From Thiotrichaceae bacterium (GTDB lineage Bacteria > Pseudomonadota > Gammaproteobacteria > Thiotrichales > Thiotrichaceae): DNA of 41,693 nt. Below the pieces are notes generated by a model. The model was not told where the DNA came from, made no database searches, and saw nothing but the letters and a program-made list of their open reading frames with translations. Numbering within the stretch: the stretch's first letter is position 1; each line of letters begins with the position of its first letter. The stretch lies in NCBI GenBank assembly GCA_026991755.1, contig JALXAX010000170.1, positions 1 to 41,693 on the forward strand, written 5' to 3'. Made by a program: the position numbers and the translations under genes. Positions 1 through 9,500 of this stretch are shown here, piece after piece.

Positions 1-150
1 TCTGTGAGAAATTGTGAGCCTACTGGAGTTGTGATGTTGAACCCTGATCGGGATGAAAATACTGTCTTGAAAATGACAGGTTAAATACTAAGCAAAAGGT
101 GACAACTACCTTGAAAAACACCGGGTATTTGAAATATATTTTTTAGTTAT

Positions 151-333
151 TCAGAGATTCCTTAAGTCACCTTCCCAACTTAGTTTGCCTCTAAATTTTC
201 TAATATCTCTTTGTTTACTTCTTTTCACAAGTAGTTTTAAACCCTGCTCGACAGCTTCTTTTTTTGTTTTCAGTCCTGTTGCTTTTAGAGCATCATTCAT
301 TAAGCTATCATCAATTACTATGTTCGTTCTCAT
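151..333 (-). CDS. vapB: VapB-type antitoxin, toxin partner missing
   Basis: A 60-residue protein starting MRTNIVIDDSLMNDALKATG and ending with the segment RGKLSWEGDL. Both ends match the VapB antitoxin family (ribbon-helix-helix DNA-binding N-terminus, toxin-wrapping C-terminus). In known systems VapB neutralises a PIN-domain RNase, VapC, and represses its own operon. I chose the ATG at 331-333 because GGAG lies 7 bases upstream; the open frame extends further (ATG at 360) but the extra residues do not look VapB-like. The vapC gene normally overlaps or directly follows vapB, yet the 150 bases downstream (positions 150 to 1) hold no PIN-like reading frame. It is therefore an orphan antitoxin or the remnant of a decayed pair. 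It lies 76 bases downstream of the 921-residue DUF11 gene on the same strand. The family call is firm; activity is unknown. Confidence 0.75.
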   Translation of the reverse strand: MRTNIVIDDSLMNDALKATGLKTKKEAVEQGLKLLVKRSKQRDIRKFRGKLSWEGDLRNL

Positions 334-409
334 ATCAACTCCAATGTGTATACACCCCATGATTAATACACGCTTTAGCATTGAGAACATCCAAAGACAA
401 CAGAGTCCT

Positions 410-3175
410 CTAATCCAGCTTAACACCAAAAGTAAGCACCATCTGCCCTGCTGGAGCTAAAGAAATACTACTGCCCGCTACACTTCCACCCGATATTACA
501 CCTTCATTTCCATCTACACCGCCAGTGACCATACCTTGTGTAACAGAAGGTAAAGCCCCTGTGTTATTAAACACGGTAAAGGCGGGGGCGGCATCATCTA
601 TACGTACATTATTCACTGTGGTATTGCCATTATTGGTGGCTGTTAATCGATAGATAACACAGGTTTGTGGAGCAACTGGGAAGCTAGTCGTGGAGAAAAC
701 ACCTGTATCCGCTTGACCATTACAATCATTGTCTTCTGCTTGTTCTTTGATGATGTTTACTTCGGATTCACTGACCGTGGTGATATCCACTACAGCATCA
801 GTCAACGGTGTGCCATTACAGGTTGTGGCGTCTCCATCGCCATTATCCTTATGGCCTGATACGGTTAACGTTGTGTTATTTTTGATGCCTAATGGAACCG
901 TTGCTGGCACAAACAATTTTACCAACACCGATATTAGCTCACCTGGATTTAATAGCTGGTCTGTCAGTAAAACATCATTAGCATCGAGTTGACCATTTTG
1001 GTTGCTGTCCAAATACATTAATGAATTCCAACCTGCTTCGCTATTTTGCAGTGCTACATTAATACATTCCAATGCGGTATTACCGTCATTAGTAATATGA
1101 TGGCTATAGGTAATGGTGTTTCCAGATTGCACTTGTCCTTGCTGATCGGGTGTAATGCCCAATGCTGCTACCTCTTCGATTATCAACGCGTCATGTTTTA
1201 TATCACTCACTCCCGTGATAGCAGATTTAGCACGGAAATAGATAGAGTGCTTAACAAGGTTGCCAGACGCATCTAACGTAGCTATTGCATCTTTAGGAAT
1301 AGTCACAGCTGCGCAGACCTGTTTGGCGCTTGTGGCTGCAATCATCCCTGTTGATGTCATCACAGAACCCAATGAAGTACATTGCCCATTGCCACCGTCA
1401 TTATGGAATGTGATCGTTAGGTTATCGACAACATTACCTGCAACAAAGGGAGTATTGCTCATACTGTATTCAAGCACATAGCTACTTGCTACGTTGCTAG
1501 TATTATTGACAAACAAGTTGAATATCGCGGTTTCACCAGGGGCTGCGCTCAGCACGGTTACAGGGTTTGTTTCTGCCCCTATTCCCACACCTGTACCGCC
1601 ATTGGCAATGGATGCATTATTGGTAATATCAACACTATAAGCGGTGTTGATATTCAACAACCTGTCGGTGACGCTATCGCTGATGGTGTCATCAATGGAT
1701 GAAGTGGCTGTTTTTAATACATTGAAGCCTGCCCCGCCATTAGTCCCAACGGGTGAATTAGCAGGCAAAACGGCTTTAAGCACTACTTTAAATTGGCCAT
1801 TCGAAAGCACAGGTCCCGTATCGACTATACCGTTGTTGTTGGTATCTAATAAAGGCGTGAAACCATCTTCTTTAAATAGCTGGAAGACGGTATTAGCGGG
1901 GAAAGGGTTAAGCGTATTTTCATCAATAGTAATATCAAACGTATCGGTACTATTTCCTTTATTTCGAATGTAGTTATCAAATGATACGGTTGCTCTCTGG
2001 TTGGCATCGTTTACAATGAAAGCATCTGTACTTCCACCCAAGTTGTCTGCATCATTAGCACTATTGGTATTTGAACCATTGGCTGCTACGGCTGGCAAAG
2101 CTAGCACTTCAAAAGGTACTTTATTTGAGGGTTTCATCGGCACTATCACAGAGCTGTCGTGATACAAATAATAAGCGGTATTGTACAAAGTTGAAGCTAC
2201 CACTGAGCTATCAATTTGAACATCAAAGGTTAAAATGCCCGAAGCACCGCCCACTAATGACGAAATAATAGCGGTTACTTGTTGAGTGCTATTTCCATTT
2301 GATGGCAAACCCGTACAGTCATTATGATAAGCGCAATAGACGATACCTGACTGACTATCTGTCTTGTCGTTATCCGTCAGTTGCAAGTTACCTGTTGCAC
2401 TCCATTTAGCACTGTCAGCCACATAGCTCATACCCACTGGCAAGCTATCAATTAACGTTACATCGGTTGCCGTTTCTGTACTGTTGTTGGCATAACTCAA
2501 AGAAACCGTGAATACATCGCTGGGTGAATAACCCGTACTAGCCGACATACTTTTAGTGACATCAACCACCGCTTTATTGGTTATGACTACGCTATCGGTA
2601 TTGGTCTGCGTTACGCTGTTGTTGAAATCGCTATAGGCAGTTACCGTGATATTACCAATATCATTAGGAACAGGACCTGTGGCTGGCAAGGTAACGGCTA
2701 CTACGAAATAATATTCAGCACGGGCTGCCAAATCATTAACACTCGTTATTTCTTGTGGATTATCCAGAACTCCATCACGATTGGCATCTGCATAGATTTT
2801 AACGGAGGTAAAATCATACTGATCACCTACTGCATTTGCCGCACTTAGATAATAAGTATCTACATCATTACCTGTGTTTGTTAGTACATGCGGAAAGTAA
2901 AGCGTATTACCTAATGCGCCAGGACGAGTTTGATCTTGCAACAAATCCATCGCTGCCACTTGTTGAACCAATGTTTCAACCAGATTTGAAGTAGCCACCT
3001 GATCAACACCCGATGCATCTTTATAGGTTGCACTAGCCTGATTCTTAATCAGAGTACCCGCCAAAGTAGAGGCTGCATGTACACTATTAGCCACGCCAAT
3101 AGTCAATAGCAAACTGGCTATCACTAAGGCATTAAGAAGCAGATTATTGTGGATGTTTTTCATGGTTAAGCTCAT
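410..3175 (-). CDS. Large secreted DUF11-repeat surface protein (921 aa)
   Basis: A 921-residue protein with a Sec signal peptide (hydrophobic stretch NALVIASLLLTIGVA, probable cleavage after VHA near residue 34). The mature part is Thr/Asn/Asp-rich beta-sandwich sequence. DUF11-type units (TIGR01451-like conserved repeats) are recognisable by phrases such as VTLIDSLPVGMSYV near residue 240 and TATNNGNTTVNNVRIDDAAP near the C-terminus. Several Asp/Asn loops (DANRDGVLD, DTNNNGIVD, DSNQNGQLD) resemble calcium-binding turns. It ends in a beta-strand, LTFGVKLD, with no sorting signal or barrel, so it is presumably secreted or held at the surface by a partner. It is a paralogue of the 1004-residue protein in the same cluster: both mature N-termini carry LAGT-x-IKN-x-A. 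The ATG at 3163 is an alternative start; neither has a clear ribosome site. The biochemical role is unknown; an adhesive or structural role is inference. Confidence 0.8.
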   Translation of the reverse strand: MSLTMKNIHNNLLLNALVIASLLLTIGVANSVHAASTLAGTLIKNQASATYKDASGVDQVATSNLVETLVQQVAAMDLLQDQTRPGALGNTLYFPHVLTNTGNDVDTYYLSAANAVGDQYDFTSVKIYADANRDGVLDNPQEITSVNDLAARAEYYFVVAVTLPATGPVPNDIGNITVTAYSDFNNSVTQTNTDSVVITNKAVVDVTKSMSASTGYSPSDVFTVSLSYANNSTETATDVTLIDSLPVGMSYVADSAKWSATGNLQLTDNDKTDSQSGIVYCAYHNDCTGLPSNGNSTQQVTAIISSLVGGASGILTFDVQIDSSVVASTLYNTAYYLYHDSSVIVPMKPSNKVPFEVLALPAVAANGSNTNSANDADNLGGSTDAFIVNDANQRATVSFDNYIRNKGNSTDTFDITIDENTLNPFPANTVFQLFKEDGFTPLLDTNNNGIVDTGPVLSNGQFKVVLKAVLPANSPVGTNGGAGFNVLKTATSSIDDTISDSVTDRLLNINTAYSVDITNNASIANGGTGVGIGAETNPVTVLSAAPGETAIFNLFVNNTSNVASSYVLEYSMSNTPFVAGNVVDNLTITFHNDGGNGQCTSLGSVMTSTGMIAATSAKQVCAAVTIPKDAIATLDASGNLVKHSIYFRAKSAITGVSDIKHDALIIEEVAALGITPDQQGQVQSGNTITYSHHITNDGNTALECINVALQNSEAGWNSLMYLDSNQNGQLDANDVLLTDQLLNPGELISVLVKLFVPATVPLGIKNNTTLTVSGHKDNGDGDATTCNGTPLTDAVVDITTVSESEVNIIKEQAEDNDCNGQADTGVFSTTSFPVAPQTCVIYRLTATNNGNTTVNNVRIDDAAPAFTVFNNTGALPSVTQGMVTGGVDGNEGVISGGSVAGSSISLAPAGQMVLTFGVKLD

Positions 3176-3191
3176 TTTATTTTTATTATCG

Positions 3192-3229
3192 TGAGATTCC
3201 CTTTATCCATTTTGATAAAGGGAATCTCA
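3192..3229. repeat. Perfect 16-bp hairpin between OmpA and DUF11 genes
   Basis: TGAGATTCCCTTTATC and its exact complement are separated by a 6-base loop. It lies in the 80-base gap between the OmpA-type gene and the 921-residue gene. Neither strand has a good U-tract after the stem, so it is not a textbook terminator. It could attenuate read-through, stabilise the end of the upstream message, or be a solo palindromic repeat. Confidence 0.6.
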
Positions 3230-3255
3230 TTGAGACTTGTTTATTGATACACGTG

Positions 3256-3873
3256 TTACTTTACAGGTTGAGGCGGTGTGAATGCCGTTGCTGCCTTCTG
3301 TAATTTAACTGCTAAAGGGCGACCCGACTTATCAAGCAGCATCAGTTCAACTCGTCGATTGATGATTCTGTCTTGTTTAGATTTACCCAATAAAGGTAGC
3401 TCTTCACCTAAAGGCGAAACGGTAATACGGTTGGCTGTAATACCCATTGTTTTCAAATAATCTACAACGGTAGCTTGCCTACGCTTGGCTAGATCTTTGT
3501 TATAGGTTTTACTACCCTTGTAGTCAGTAAATGATTGAATATTTACTTTTAGACTAGGGTTCTTATCTAAGATCACAACGTCATCAGCCAGGCGTTGAGC
3601 TTCTTTACTAGTCAACGTATCCAGATCAAAACCAAAGTAGACCGCTGGTTCCCACGTTAAACCCTCTGTTTTAACCAGCTTGTTTCTATAGACCACTTTG
3701 TCTTTATATTTAACCTTCTCGATGATCTTGACGGTTGCAGGTGGTAAATTACAGCTCTTGTCATACTTTGCAAATAACTCATCATTGGTCGCACAACCTG
3801 ATAACAGTGAGAGTAGACTCAATAGAATAACGGGTTTGGCTAATTTCATTGTGTGTGTTGGTTTACCTTTCAT
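3256..3873 (-). CDS. OmpA-family peptidoglycan-binding lipoprotein
   Basis: A 205-residue protein with a lipoprotein signal ending in the lipobox LSGC (Cys27), so the mature form should be lipid-anchored, probably in the outer membrane. A Lys-rich linker (KIIEKVKYKDKVVYRNK) leads to an OmpA C-terminal domain at about residues 75-190. The peptidoglycan-binding signature is visible as FTDYKGSKTYNKDLAKRR, with the Asp and Arg that bind diaminopimelate in this family, followed by NRRVELML. The ATG lies 2 bases after the stop of the 1865-residue barrel gene, and its ribosome site GGAG sits inside that gene, so the two are translationally coupled. The likely job is to tie the barrel protein or its assembly to the cell wall. 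The domain call is strong; the partnership is inferred from gene order. Confidence 0.88.
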   Translation of the reverse strand: MKGKPTHTMKLAKPVILLSLLSLLSGCATNDELFAKYDKSCNLPPATVKIIEKVKYKDKVVYRNKLVKTEGLTWEPAVYFGFDLDTLTSKEAQRLADDVVILDKNPSLKVNIQSFTDYKGSKTYNKDLAKRRQATVVDYLKTMGITANRITVSPLGEELPLLGKSKQDRIINRRVELMLLDKSGRPLAVKLQKAATAFTPPQPVK

Positions 3874-3875
3874 TG

Positions 3876-6800
3876 TTATTCTTCTCCTGAAAACCAGTTT
3901 TTAATCGTATCGACAAAGCCTATTTCGCTGTTACCCTTATCGACGGCTTTTTCAAATTCGTCTTGTAATGAACCTTCTTGCTTTTCAGTAGACTGTTTCT
4001 TGTTAGCCTCTTTAGCATCCTGCCGAGCATTCTTCTCATTAAAAGCGCCTTCAAGACTACTTGCATCACTGATCTCCTGACCACTCAGCCAGTTCAGAGA
4101 GTTCTCATCGACCTTATATTGCAAGCCTACGTAAACACCTTGTTTGTTATAACCTTCAGCATCCAGATCATTATCCTCAAAGCCTTTAAAGTTATAACCT
4201 GCACCGACTCGTAGGTTCTTTTTAACCAGATAGTTTAAGCCCATGCCTGCTGAGTACTGGATTTCCCCAAAGCTATTGGTTCCTAACAAACCACCATGTA
4301 CATCACCGTCGATTCGGTTGGTGATGTCCCAGATGAAGCGTCCATCCATCACTACAGCATCCGAGCTAGAAGTAGTACCGCCTTTGCTACAGCGTTCGGT
4401 CTTGCCACCTAGTCTGCCTGATACGGTTTTGTTGTCATCAATTAGGTAGTTTTGATGCGTTGACAGGATATGCGTATCGCAATCGCCATCAGCGTCATAA
4501 CCACGTTCCAGTTTGTTCTGATATAAGAACAACATGCTGTGCTTGTTGTTGGTTCTGGAGCGATGTGCTAAACCTATGGTGAAGCTATTGGTATACTTTA
4601 GCGCTGCATTGTCGACATCATCCATACGTAGAGAATCTTTGGCGAGTAGGCTCCATTGCTCATCAAGTCTTCCTACATAACTTCCTTCTATACCGTAGTA
4701 GTCTCTGTCACTGTCGTGACGGGTTTCTACGCGGATGGTTTTACGGTTGTTAGTGTCACGGCTGTCTTTGATCCCCAGTGAGGCGGCTACGGAGTCTTTA
4801 CCGTTTCCTTTCACGCTGTTGATGATTTCTAGTCTTGGTGATACGTCCAGGCCTTTTTCGACTTCATACGTACCTCGGATTCCAGTAGCGGTTTCCATAT
4901 CTCTGCCATCTATAGCGCCTCTTAGGCGGTATTCTGAGTACATCTCGGTGTTTTCCATTACGTTTGATTTAACGCCGATAGCCAGTGTATCTTGTTGTTG
5001 ATTACTGCTTAGACCACTCACACCTGTTAGGCTGTTGATACGCTCGGCACGTCCATAGATTTTGACTTTGTCCATGATTTCGATGTCGCCACCGATGGAG
5101 ATTCTTTTTCTATCTGACTTTCCTATATCTTGCTCGTATTCACCTGTGATGTTGCCTTTACGATCAAATACGTCAATGGCGCGTTTGGCTCCTACAATTA
5201 CGGTGTTAAAGCTGTCGCTATCGGCTGAGTTCTTTTGCTTGATGTGACGTGCACCGCCTTTGAGGGTCCAGTCCCCTGCTTTGACATCGGCGGTTACACC
5301 TATGCTTTGCTGGATGGCTTTGGTATCTAGCTCTTTGCTGTGGATGCCTTCTATATTCACCGTTACATCTTTGCTGATTTTTTGACGGTGAGTAATTCTT
5401 GCCTCTTCTCTGTTTTTAGCGATGCCGCCTGACTGGTTGTCATAACCTTTGTCGGCTTTGCCATAGCTTAGTCGGGTGCTGGCTTCTTTGTTCCAGCGGT
5501 TTTCTACGTCTACTCTAAAGCCTCGACCATCGCTTTTGCTACTGTCTTCGTGCGTGAGTTTAGCGGCACTGGCGGTTATTTTTAGATCGCCTGTTTTGTA
5601 TTCGCCTGAGATACCGGTAATGTTTTTGCCCTCGGTGCTGTGTTGATCAATCGAGTGACTTAAACCTATGTTTAATGAGTCGTTGATTTGACGGTTATAG
5701 CGGATACCTCCGACGGTATATTTATTGCCGTTACTTTCCAGATCATAAGAAATGCGAATGTAAACAGGGTTTAGTTGATCATCTAGCGTGGGTACGCTGT
5801 CTGAGAAGCTTAGGTCGCCTGTGATATCGTCTAGGGTGTAATCTCCAAAGCGCGTTAGTTGTCTTCTGCTCAGTACTATTCCAGGGTTGTCTCTGGCGTA
5901 GGTGATCAGTTCTACTACTTCACTTCCCCTGATTACAGGATGTTTGTCGATACGGTAGTTAAGTGCCGTGCCCTGCCCTCTGATTTCTTCGGTGATGTGG
6001 TTGTCTTCGGGTCGTGCTACGTAGACTTGCAGGCGGTTTTCTCCATCATCCAGAATGGCATTAGCACCTGTCAGACTGCGTTGTACTCTGGCTACAGACT
6101 CGTGCTGCATATTGGAGTCGGTTAGGTAGTCTCCCCATAGTAGGCTGTTTTTGTCTTTTTCTATTTTGGCGTACAGTTTGCTTCGGCTTTGTGCTTCGTA
6201 GCCGCGTTGTGAGGCATCTCCGTATAAGGGGTAGCCTGTGTTCGGGTTGATGTCGCGGAAGCGTTGGCCTTTGGTGTCTTTGTCGCTGTCGTAAGACAGG
6301 GTTAGGTGGGCGTTGCCTCGGACTCTTCCTTTTAGGAAGATGGCGCCTCGGCTATTGATACCGTTTTTGTCGCGTTGGCTTTTGGGTGCGTTTAATACGT
6401 TGTCGAAGCTGTTGCTGAAGGTGTTGACTTCAATTATGCCTACTGCCATTAATGGGCGTAGTGCGGCTACTTGGGTGACGTTCTTTTCTGCCTTCAGTTC
6501 GCCTTCGGTCGCGCGTAAGGTGATATCACCTGTGCGCTCTGAGCTGCGTAGGTGGACGGTACGTTGTCCATTAACTACTCTGACTTGTAAGCCTGCTGTT
6601 TGATCCTGGATATCACGTTCTACCCATCGCCCTGCACTGCTTTCTAGGGTAACGAAGTAGGTGCCTCTGGCGGGGTAGTTATTTTCATCCAGTAGTTTGA
6701 TAGTGACAGGCAGGTAGCTGCGTCCACCATCTGCGGGGAGTACGTCTGATGCGGGTTGCATGACTAGCTTTACGGCATTGTCGGGGCGCTTAAAGATACC

Positions 6801-9473
6801 TTTGGCGAGTGTGCGTTTGTTGCCAAACGGGTCTTTGGCGACGACTTCTACGGTGTTTTCTCCTGCTTGTAGATCGACTCCGTACCATGCAACGACTTGA
6901 GCCTTTTCGCGTTTGTTTTCGATGCGTTCACCGATTTGTGCATTCGAGATGGCTTTGCCGTTGACTATTAGTGTAGGCGTTAGTCCTGCTCGAATAGTCA
7001 CCATGAAGCGTCCGTCCAGGCTGATGTCGTCTTGTGGCCATAACCAGGTTCCTGCCTTAGCCAGTTTACGGTTGACTTGTTTGATGGCTTCTTGTGGCGT
7101 GACCATGGCGGTTGCGGTGGTCGGTGAGGCCATACGGTCTAGTACTTCTAGCGGTAGACGTTCGTATATTGTGGCGACTTTAGTGGCTTTTAAGTTGAGC
7201 TTGTCTAGTTGTTTTCCTAAGTTATCTAGTCCGTGCTTTTGTAAGCTAAAGCCGATTCTCAGGGTTTGGAAGTCACCGGTTTTATAGATATAGGCTTCTT
7301 GTCTGACGGAGTCAGGTAAGACGCTGATGGCTTGGGCAGCGGCTGCTTTACTACGGTAGCGGGCGACCATGTAGCTATAGCCACGGTTAATTTGGGGGCC
7401 GGTGGCGATTTGTTTTGCCGCTTGGCGTTGTTGCTCGAAGCCTACTGTGCCGTTGGAGATATCGCCATCGGTGCCTGCTTTACGAGACAGGTCATCGCTG
7501 GTCTGCTGACGGTTTGGGTCGTATTTTTGGGCATTGTCTAACATGAAGTCGTTTGTGCCTGCATTACGTGCCTGAATTTGTTCGAATACGTATTCGGTAT
7601 CACCTTTGGGGCAACTGGCTACGAAATCGGCTCGGTGGAAGTCGCCTGTGGTGATGTCGACTAGTCGACTATTGGGGTCAGCCATTTGGCGGTTGTCGGT
7701 GGGTTTTAGGGTGACGCCATCGGGTAGTGTGATGGGGTCTACTTTGATCACGTGGTTGCCAGGGTTTAGGCCGTATAGGCTGTATTGACCGTTGCCGTCG
7801 GTGATGACCCAAGTGCCATCTTCTAAGTAGAGTTTTACGCCGCCGATAGGCCATTCTCCGCCGTTTTGGAGGTTGTCGCAGTCGGCATCGACGTAGACTT
7901 TACCGAATACGATGCCGCGGGCGTCTAGTACGCCGTCTTGGCTGATGGTGACTTTGGCGCTACTGGTATTAGAGTTTACAACAGCACTATTGGCAGCCGC
8001 ACCCACTTGACCCACAACGGTAGCAGTATTCACGCCGTCACCATCAACAGCACCTGCAGATACACGCACACGATACGTCAATGTATGTTCTGTTGTGTCG
8101 AGTGAGTTATCTGCTGAATCATTAAAAATTGAAAACACTAGGTTAGGACCAGGCGCACCTACTGGTTCGGCTATCTTTTTGCCATCCAGAAAGGCTGTGC
8201 CTGAAACATAACGAAAGCCATAAGGAAGCTGGTCATTCAATTTAGTTGCGAACAACTTTGGATCGTAAGAGTTGTTGATTTTGATGCTGTATGTTAAAAA
8301 GTCACCAATGCTCACTTGAGCACGCGATACTGATTTTTCGATACTCAACTTGCCCGTAGTATCAGGATCCAGAGGAATATCAGCCACCAAATCAGGCGAG
8401 GTCACTAAGAGCGTAAAGATACCGCTATTGACAACGCCATCTTGTCCATTAATACCGTAGGAAAAGCTACCGACCTGTCGAGCAAAATTGCCTACCAAGG
8501 TAATAGCAGGAACGCTACTAGGGAAGCTGTAGTTAGCTGGAGGTACTACGTGTAAATAATAACGCCCCGTATGTGTGGCATCTTGAGGATATAGAAAAGG
8601 AAATTGATAACGTCCATCAGCCATTGTGATTTGTGGCGCATACGGATTTCCCGTTACAGGGTTTTCTGCAATGCTGCCATCATCATTACGAATGGTTACA
8701 GTTGCACCTATTACAGGGATATTGTTGGCTGAATCAAAGACAATACCGAGCGGGTCAATTAATGCGGAGTCGGTTAAAATAACCCCAACGCCTGGATCGT
8801 TAATACTAGCGGCTAGCGAACCACCTGCGCTGCTTTGTAAGACACAGCTTTGTTCCACCACGTCATAGTTCACAGTAACGGTATTGACATCACTGGCATT
8901 AGCAGGGCAATCTGCACCATTACCTCTCTCAGTAGTGCTTAAGCGGACGGCACGAATACTTCTGAAAACACCAGTATTGGGACCTGTTTCTAATACCGCT
9001 ACCCGTAAACTATCACCTGTGGGGGAGGAAATAGTAACAAAGTGAAGTTCTGCCGTATTTGCATCTGCATTTAGGCCTGTTGAATCGACTTCAATGTAAA
9101 CACCATCACGACCAGGTGTATAGGCATCGCTTCCCTGGAAAACAAAGCCATTATCCAATTGATAAAAGGGTGCATCAACAAAATCGGCATCGGATGAAAA
9201 GTTGGGGGTATTTCCACTGCGCTTGATGTCTAAGGTAGGTGCTAAAAAACGGATTTCAGCTTCATTTCCAACTACTACCGAGGCTACCTTTATTTGTGCA
9301 ATATTGGAGTGATCACTTTGAAAGCTGTTATCAGTACCTGACCACGTAACATCGGCTTGATTGGTAATGCTTACGCCTGATGGAGCTGTTTCTGCAAATA
9401 TTGGCAAGCTACATAAAACCATTATCAAGGAGACTGATAATAGTTTCTGCCAAGGCAAAGTTAGAAAGCGCAT
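3876..9473 (-). CDS. Giant DUF11/SdrD_B-like outer-membrane barrel protein (1865 aa)
   Basis: Residues 1-27 are a Sec signal peptide ending IFA. Residues 28-370 are beta-rich. Residues 374-505 are a DUF11-like domain (LSIEKSVSRAQVSIGDFLTY). Residues 507-610 are an SdrD_B/carboxypeptidase-regulatory-like domain (GIVFGKVYVDADCDN, then NGQYSLYGLNPGNH). Residues 695-760 contain a segment resembling SPOR repeats (GYSYMVARYRSKAAAAQA). Residues 895-1010 look Ig/invasin-like. From about 1040 to 1797 there are many alternating amphipathic strands with Arg, Asp and Tyr turns, as in large outer-membrane beta-barrels, ending YVGLQYKVDENS. A charged tail of about 65 residues follows, rich in Lys, Glu and Gln. 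AAAGGT lies 7 bases before the ATG. Either it exports or displays the neighbouring DUF11 proteins or is itself the surface scaffold; neither is proven. Base composition shifts sharply near 7,960. Confidence 0.8.
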   Translation of the reverse strand: MRFLTLPWQKLLSVSLIMVLCSLPIFAETAPSGVSITNQADVTWSGTDNSFQSDHSNIAQIKVASVVVGNEAEIRFLAPTLDIKRSGNTPNFSSDADFVDAPFYQLDNGFVFQGSDAYTPGRDGVYIEVDSTGLNADANTAELHFVTISSPTGDSLRVAVLETGPNTGVFRSIRAVRLSTTERGNGADCPANASDVNTVTVNYDVVEQSCVLQSSAGGSLAASINDPGVGVILTDSALIDPLGIVFDSANNIPVIGATVTIRNDDGSIAENPVTGNPYAPQITMADGRYQFPFLYPQDATHTGRYYLHVVPPANYSFPSSVPAITLVGNFARQVGSFSYGINGQDGVVNSGIFTLLVTSPDLVADIPLDPDTTGKLSIEKSVSRAQVSIGDFLTYSIKINNSYDPKLFATKLNDQLPYGFRYVSGTAFLDGKKIAEPVGAPGPNLVFSIFNDSADNSLDTTEHTLTYRVRVSAGAVDGDGVNTATVVGQVGAAANSAVVNSNTSSAKVTISQDGVLDARGIVFGKVYVDADCDNLQNGGEWPIGGVKLYLEDGTWVITDGNGQYSLYGLNPGNHVIKVDPITLPDGVTLKPTDNRQMADPNSRLVDITTGDFHRADFVASCPKGDTEYVFEQIQARNAGTNDFMLDNAQKYDPNRQQTSDDLSRKAGTDGDISNGTVGFEQQRQAAKQIATGPQINRGYSYMVARYRSKAAAAQAISVLPDSVRQEAYIYKTGDFQTLRIGFSLQKHGLDNLGKQLDKLNLKATKVATIYERLPLEVLDRMASPTTATAMVTPQEAIKQVNRKLAKAGTWLWPQDDISLDGRFMVTIRAGLTPTLIVNGKAISNAQIGERIENKREKAQVVAWYGVDLQAGENTVEVVAKDPFGNKRTLAKGIFKRPDNAVKLVMQPASDVLPADGGRSYLPVTIKLLDENNYPARGTYFVTLESSAGRWVERDIQDQTAGLQVRVVNGQRTVHLRSSERTGDITLRATEGELKAEKNVTQVAALRPLMAVGIIEVNTFSNSFDNVLNAPKSQRDKNGINSRGAIFLKGRVRGNAHLTLSYDSDKDTKGQRFRDINPNTGYPLYGDASQRGYEAQSRSKLYAKIEKDKNSLLWGDYLTDSNMQHESVARVQRSLTGANAILDDGENRLQVYVARPEDNHITEEIRGQGTALNYRIDKHPVIRGSEVVELITYARDNPGIVLSRRQLTRFGDYTLDDITGDLSFSDSVPTLDDQLNPVYIRISYDLESNGNKYTVGGIRYNRQINDSLNIGLSHSIDQHSTEGKNITGISGEYKTGDLKITASAAKLTHEDSSKSDGRGFRVDVENRWNKEASTRLSYGKADKGYDNQSGGIAKNREEARITHRQKISKDVTVNIEGIHSKELDTKAIQQSIGVTADVKAGDWTLKGGARHIKQKNSADSDSFNTVIVGAKRAIDVFDRKGNITGEYEQDIGKSDRKRISIGGDIEIMDKVKIYGRAERINSLTGVSGLSSNQQQDTLAIGVKSNVMENTEMYSEYRLRGAIDGRDMETATGIRGTYEVEKGLDVSPRLEIINSVKGNGKDSVAASLGIKDSRDTNNRKTIRVETRHDSDRDYYGIEGSYVGRLDEQWSLLAKDSLRMDDVDNAALKYTNSFTIGLAHRSRTNNKHSMLFLYQNKLERGYDADGDCDTHILSTHQNYLIDDNKTVSGRLGGKTERCSKGGTTSSSDAVVMDGRFIWDITNRIDGDVHGGLLGTNSFGEIQYSAGMGLNYLVKKNLRVGAGYNFKGFEDNDLDAEGYNKQGVYVGLQYKVDENSLNWLSGQEISDASSLEGAFNEKNARQDAKEANKKQSTEKQEGSLQDEFEKAVDKGNSEIGFVDTIKNWFSGEE

Positions 9474-9500
9474 TGTCGTACCTTTTTATTATTATTTTTA

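Noticed and set aside
1-84. Open frame on the plus strand ending in TAA at 82-84, possibly the tail of an upstream gene
   Set aside because: Only 27 codons are visible and no family is recognisable; this length is open by chance often enough that I do not call it.
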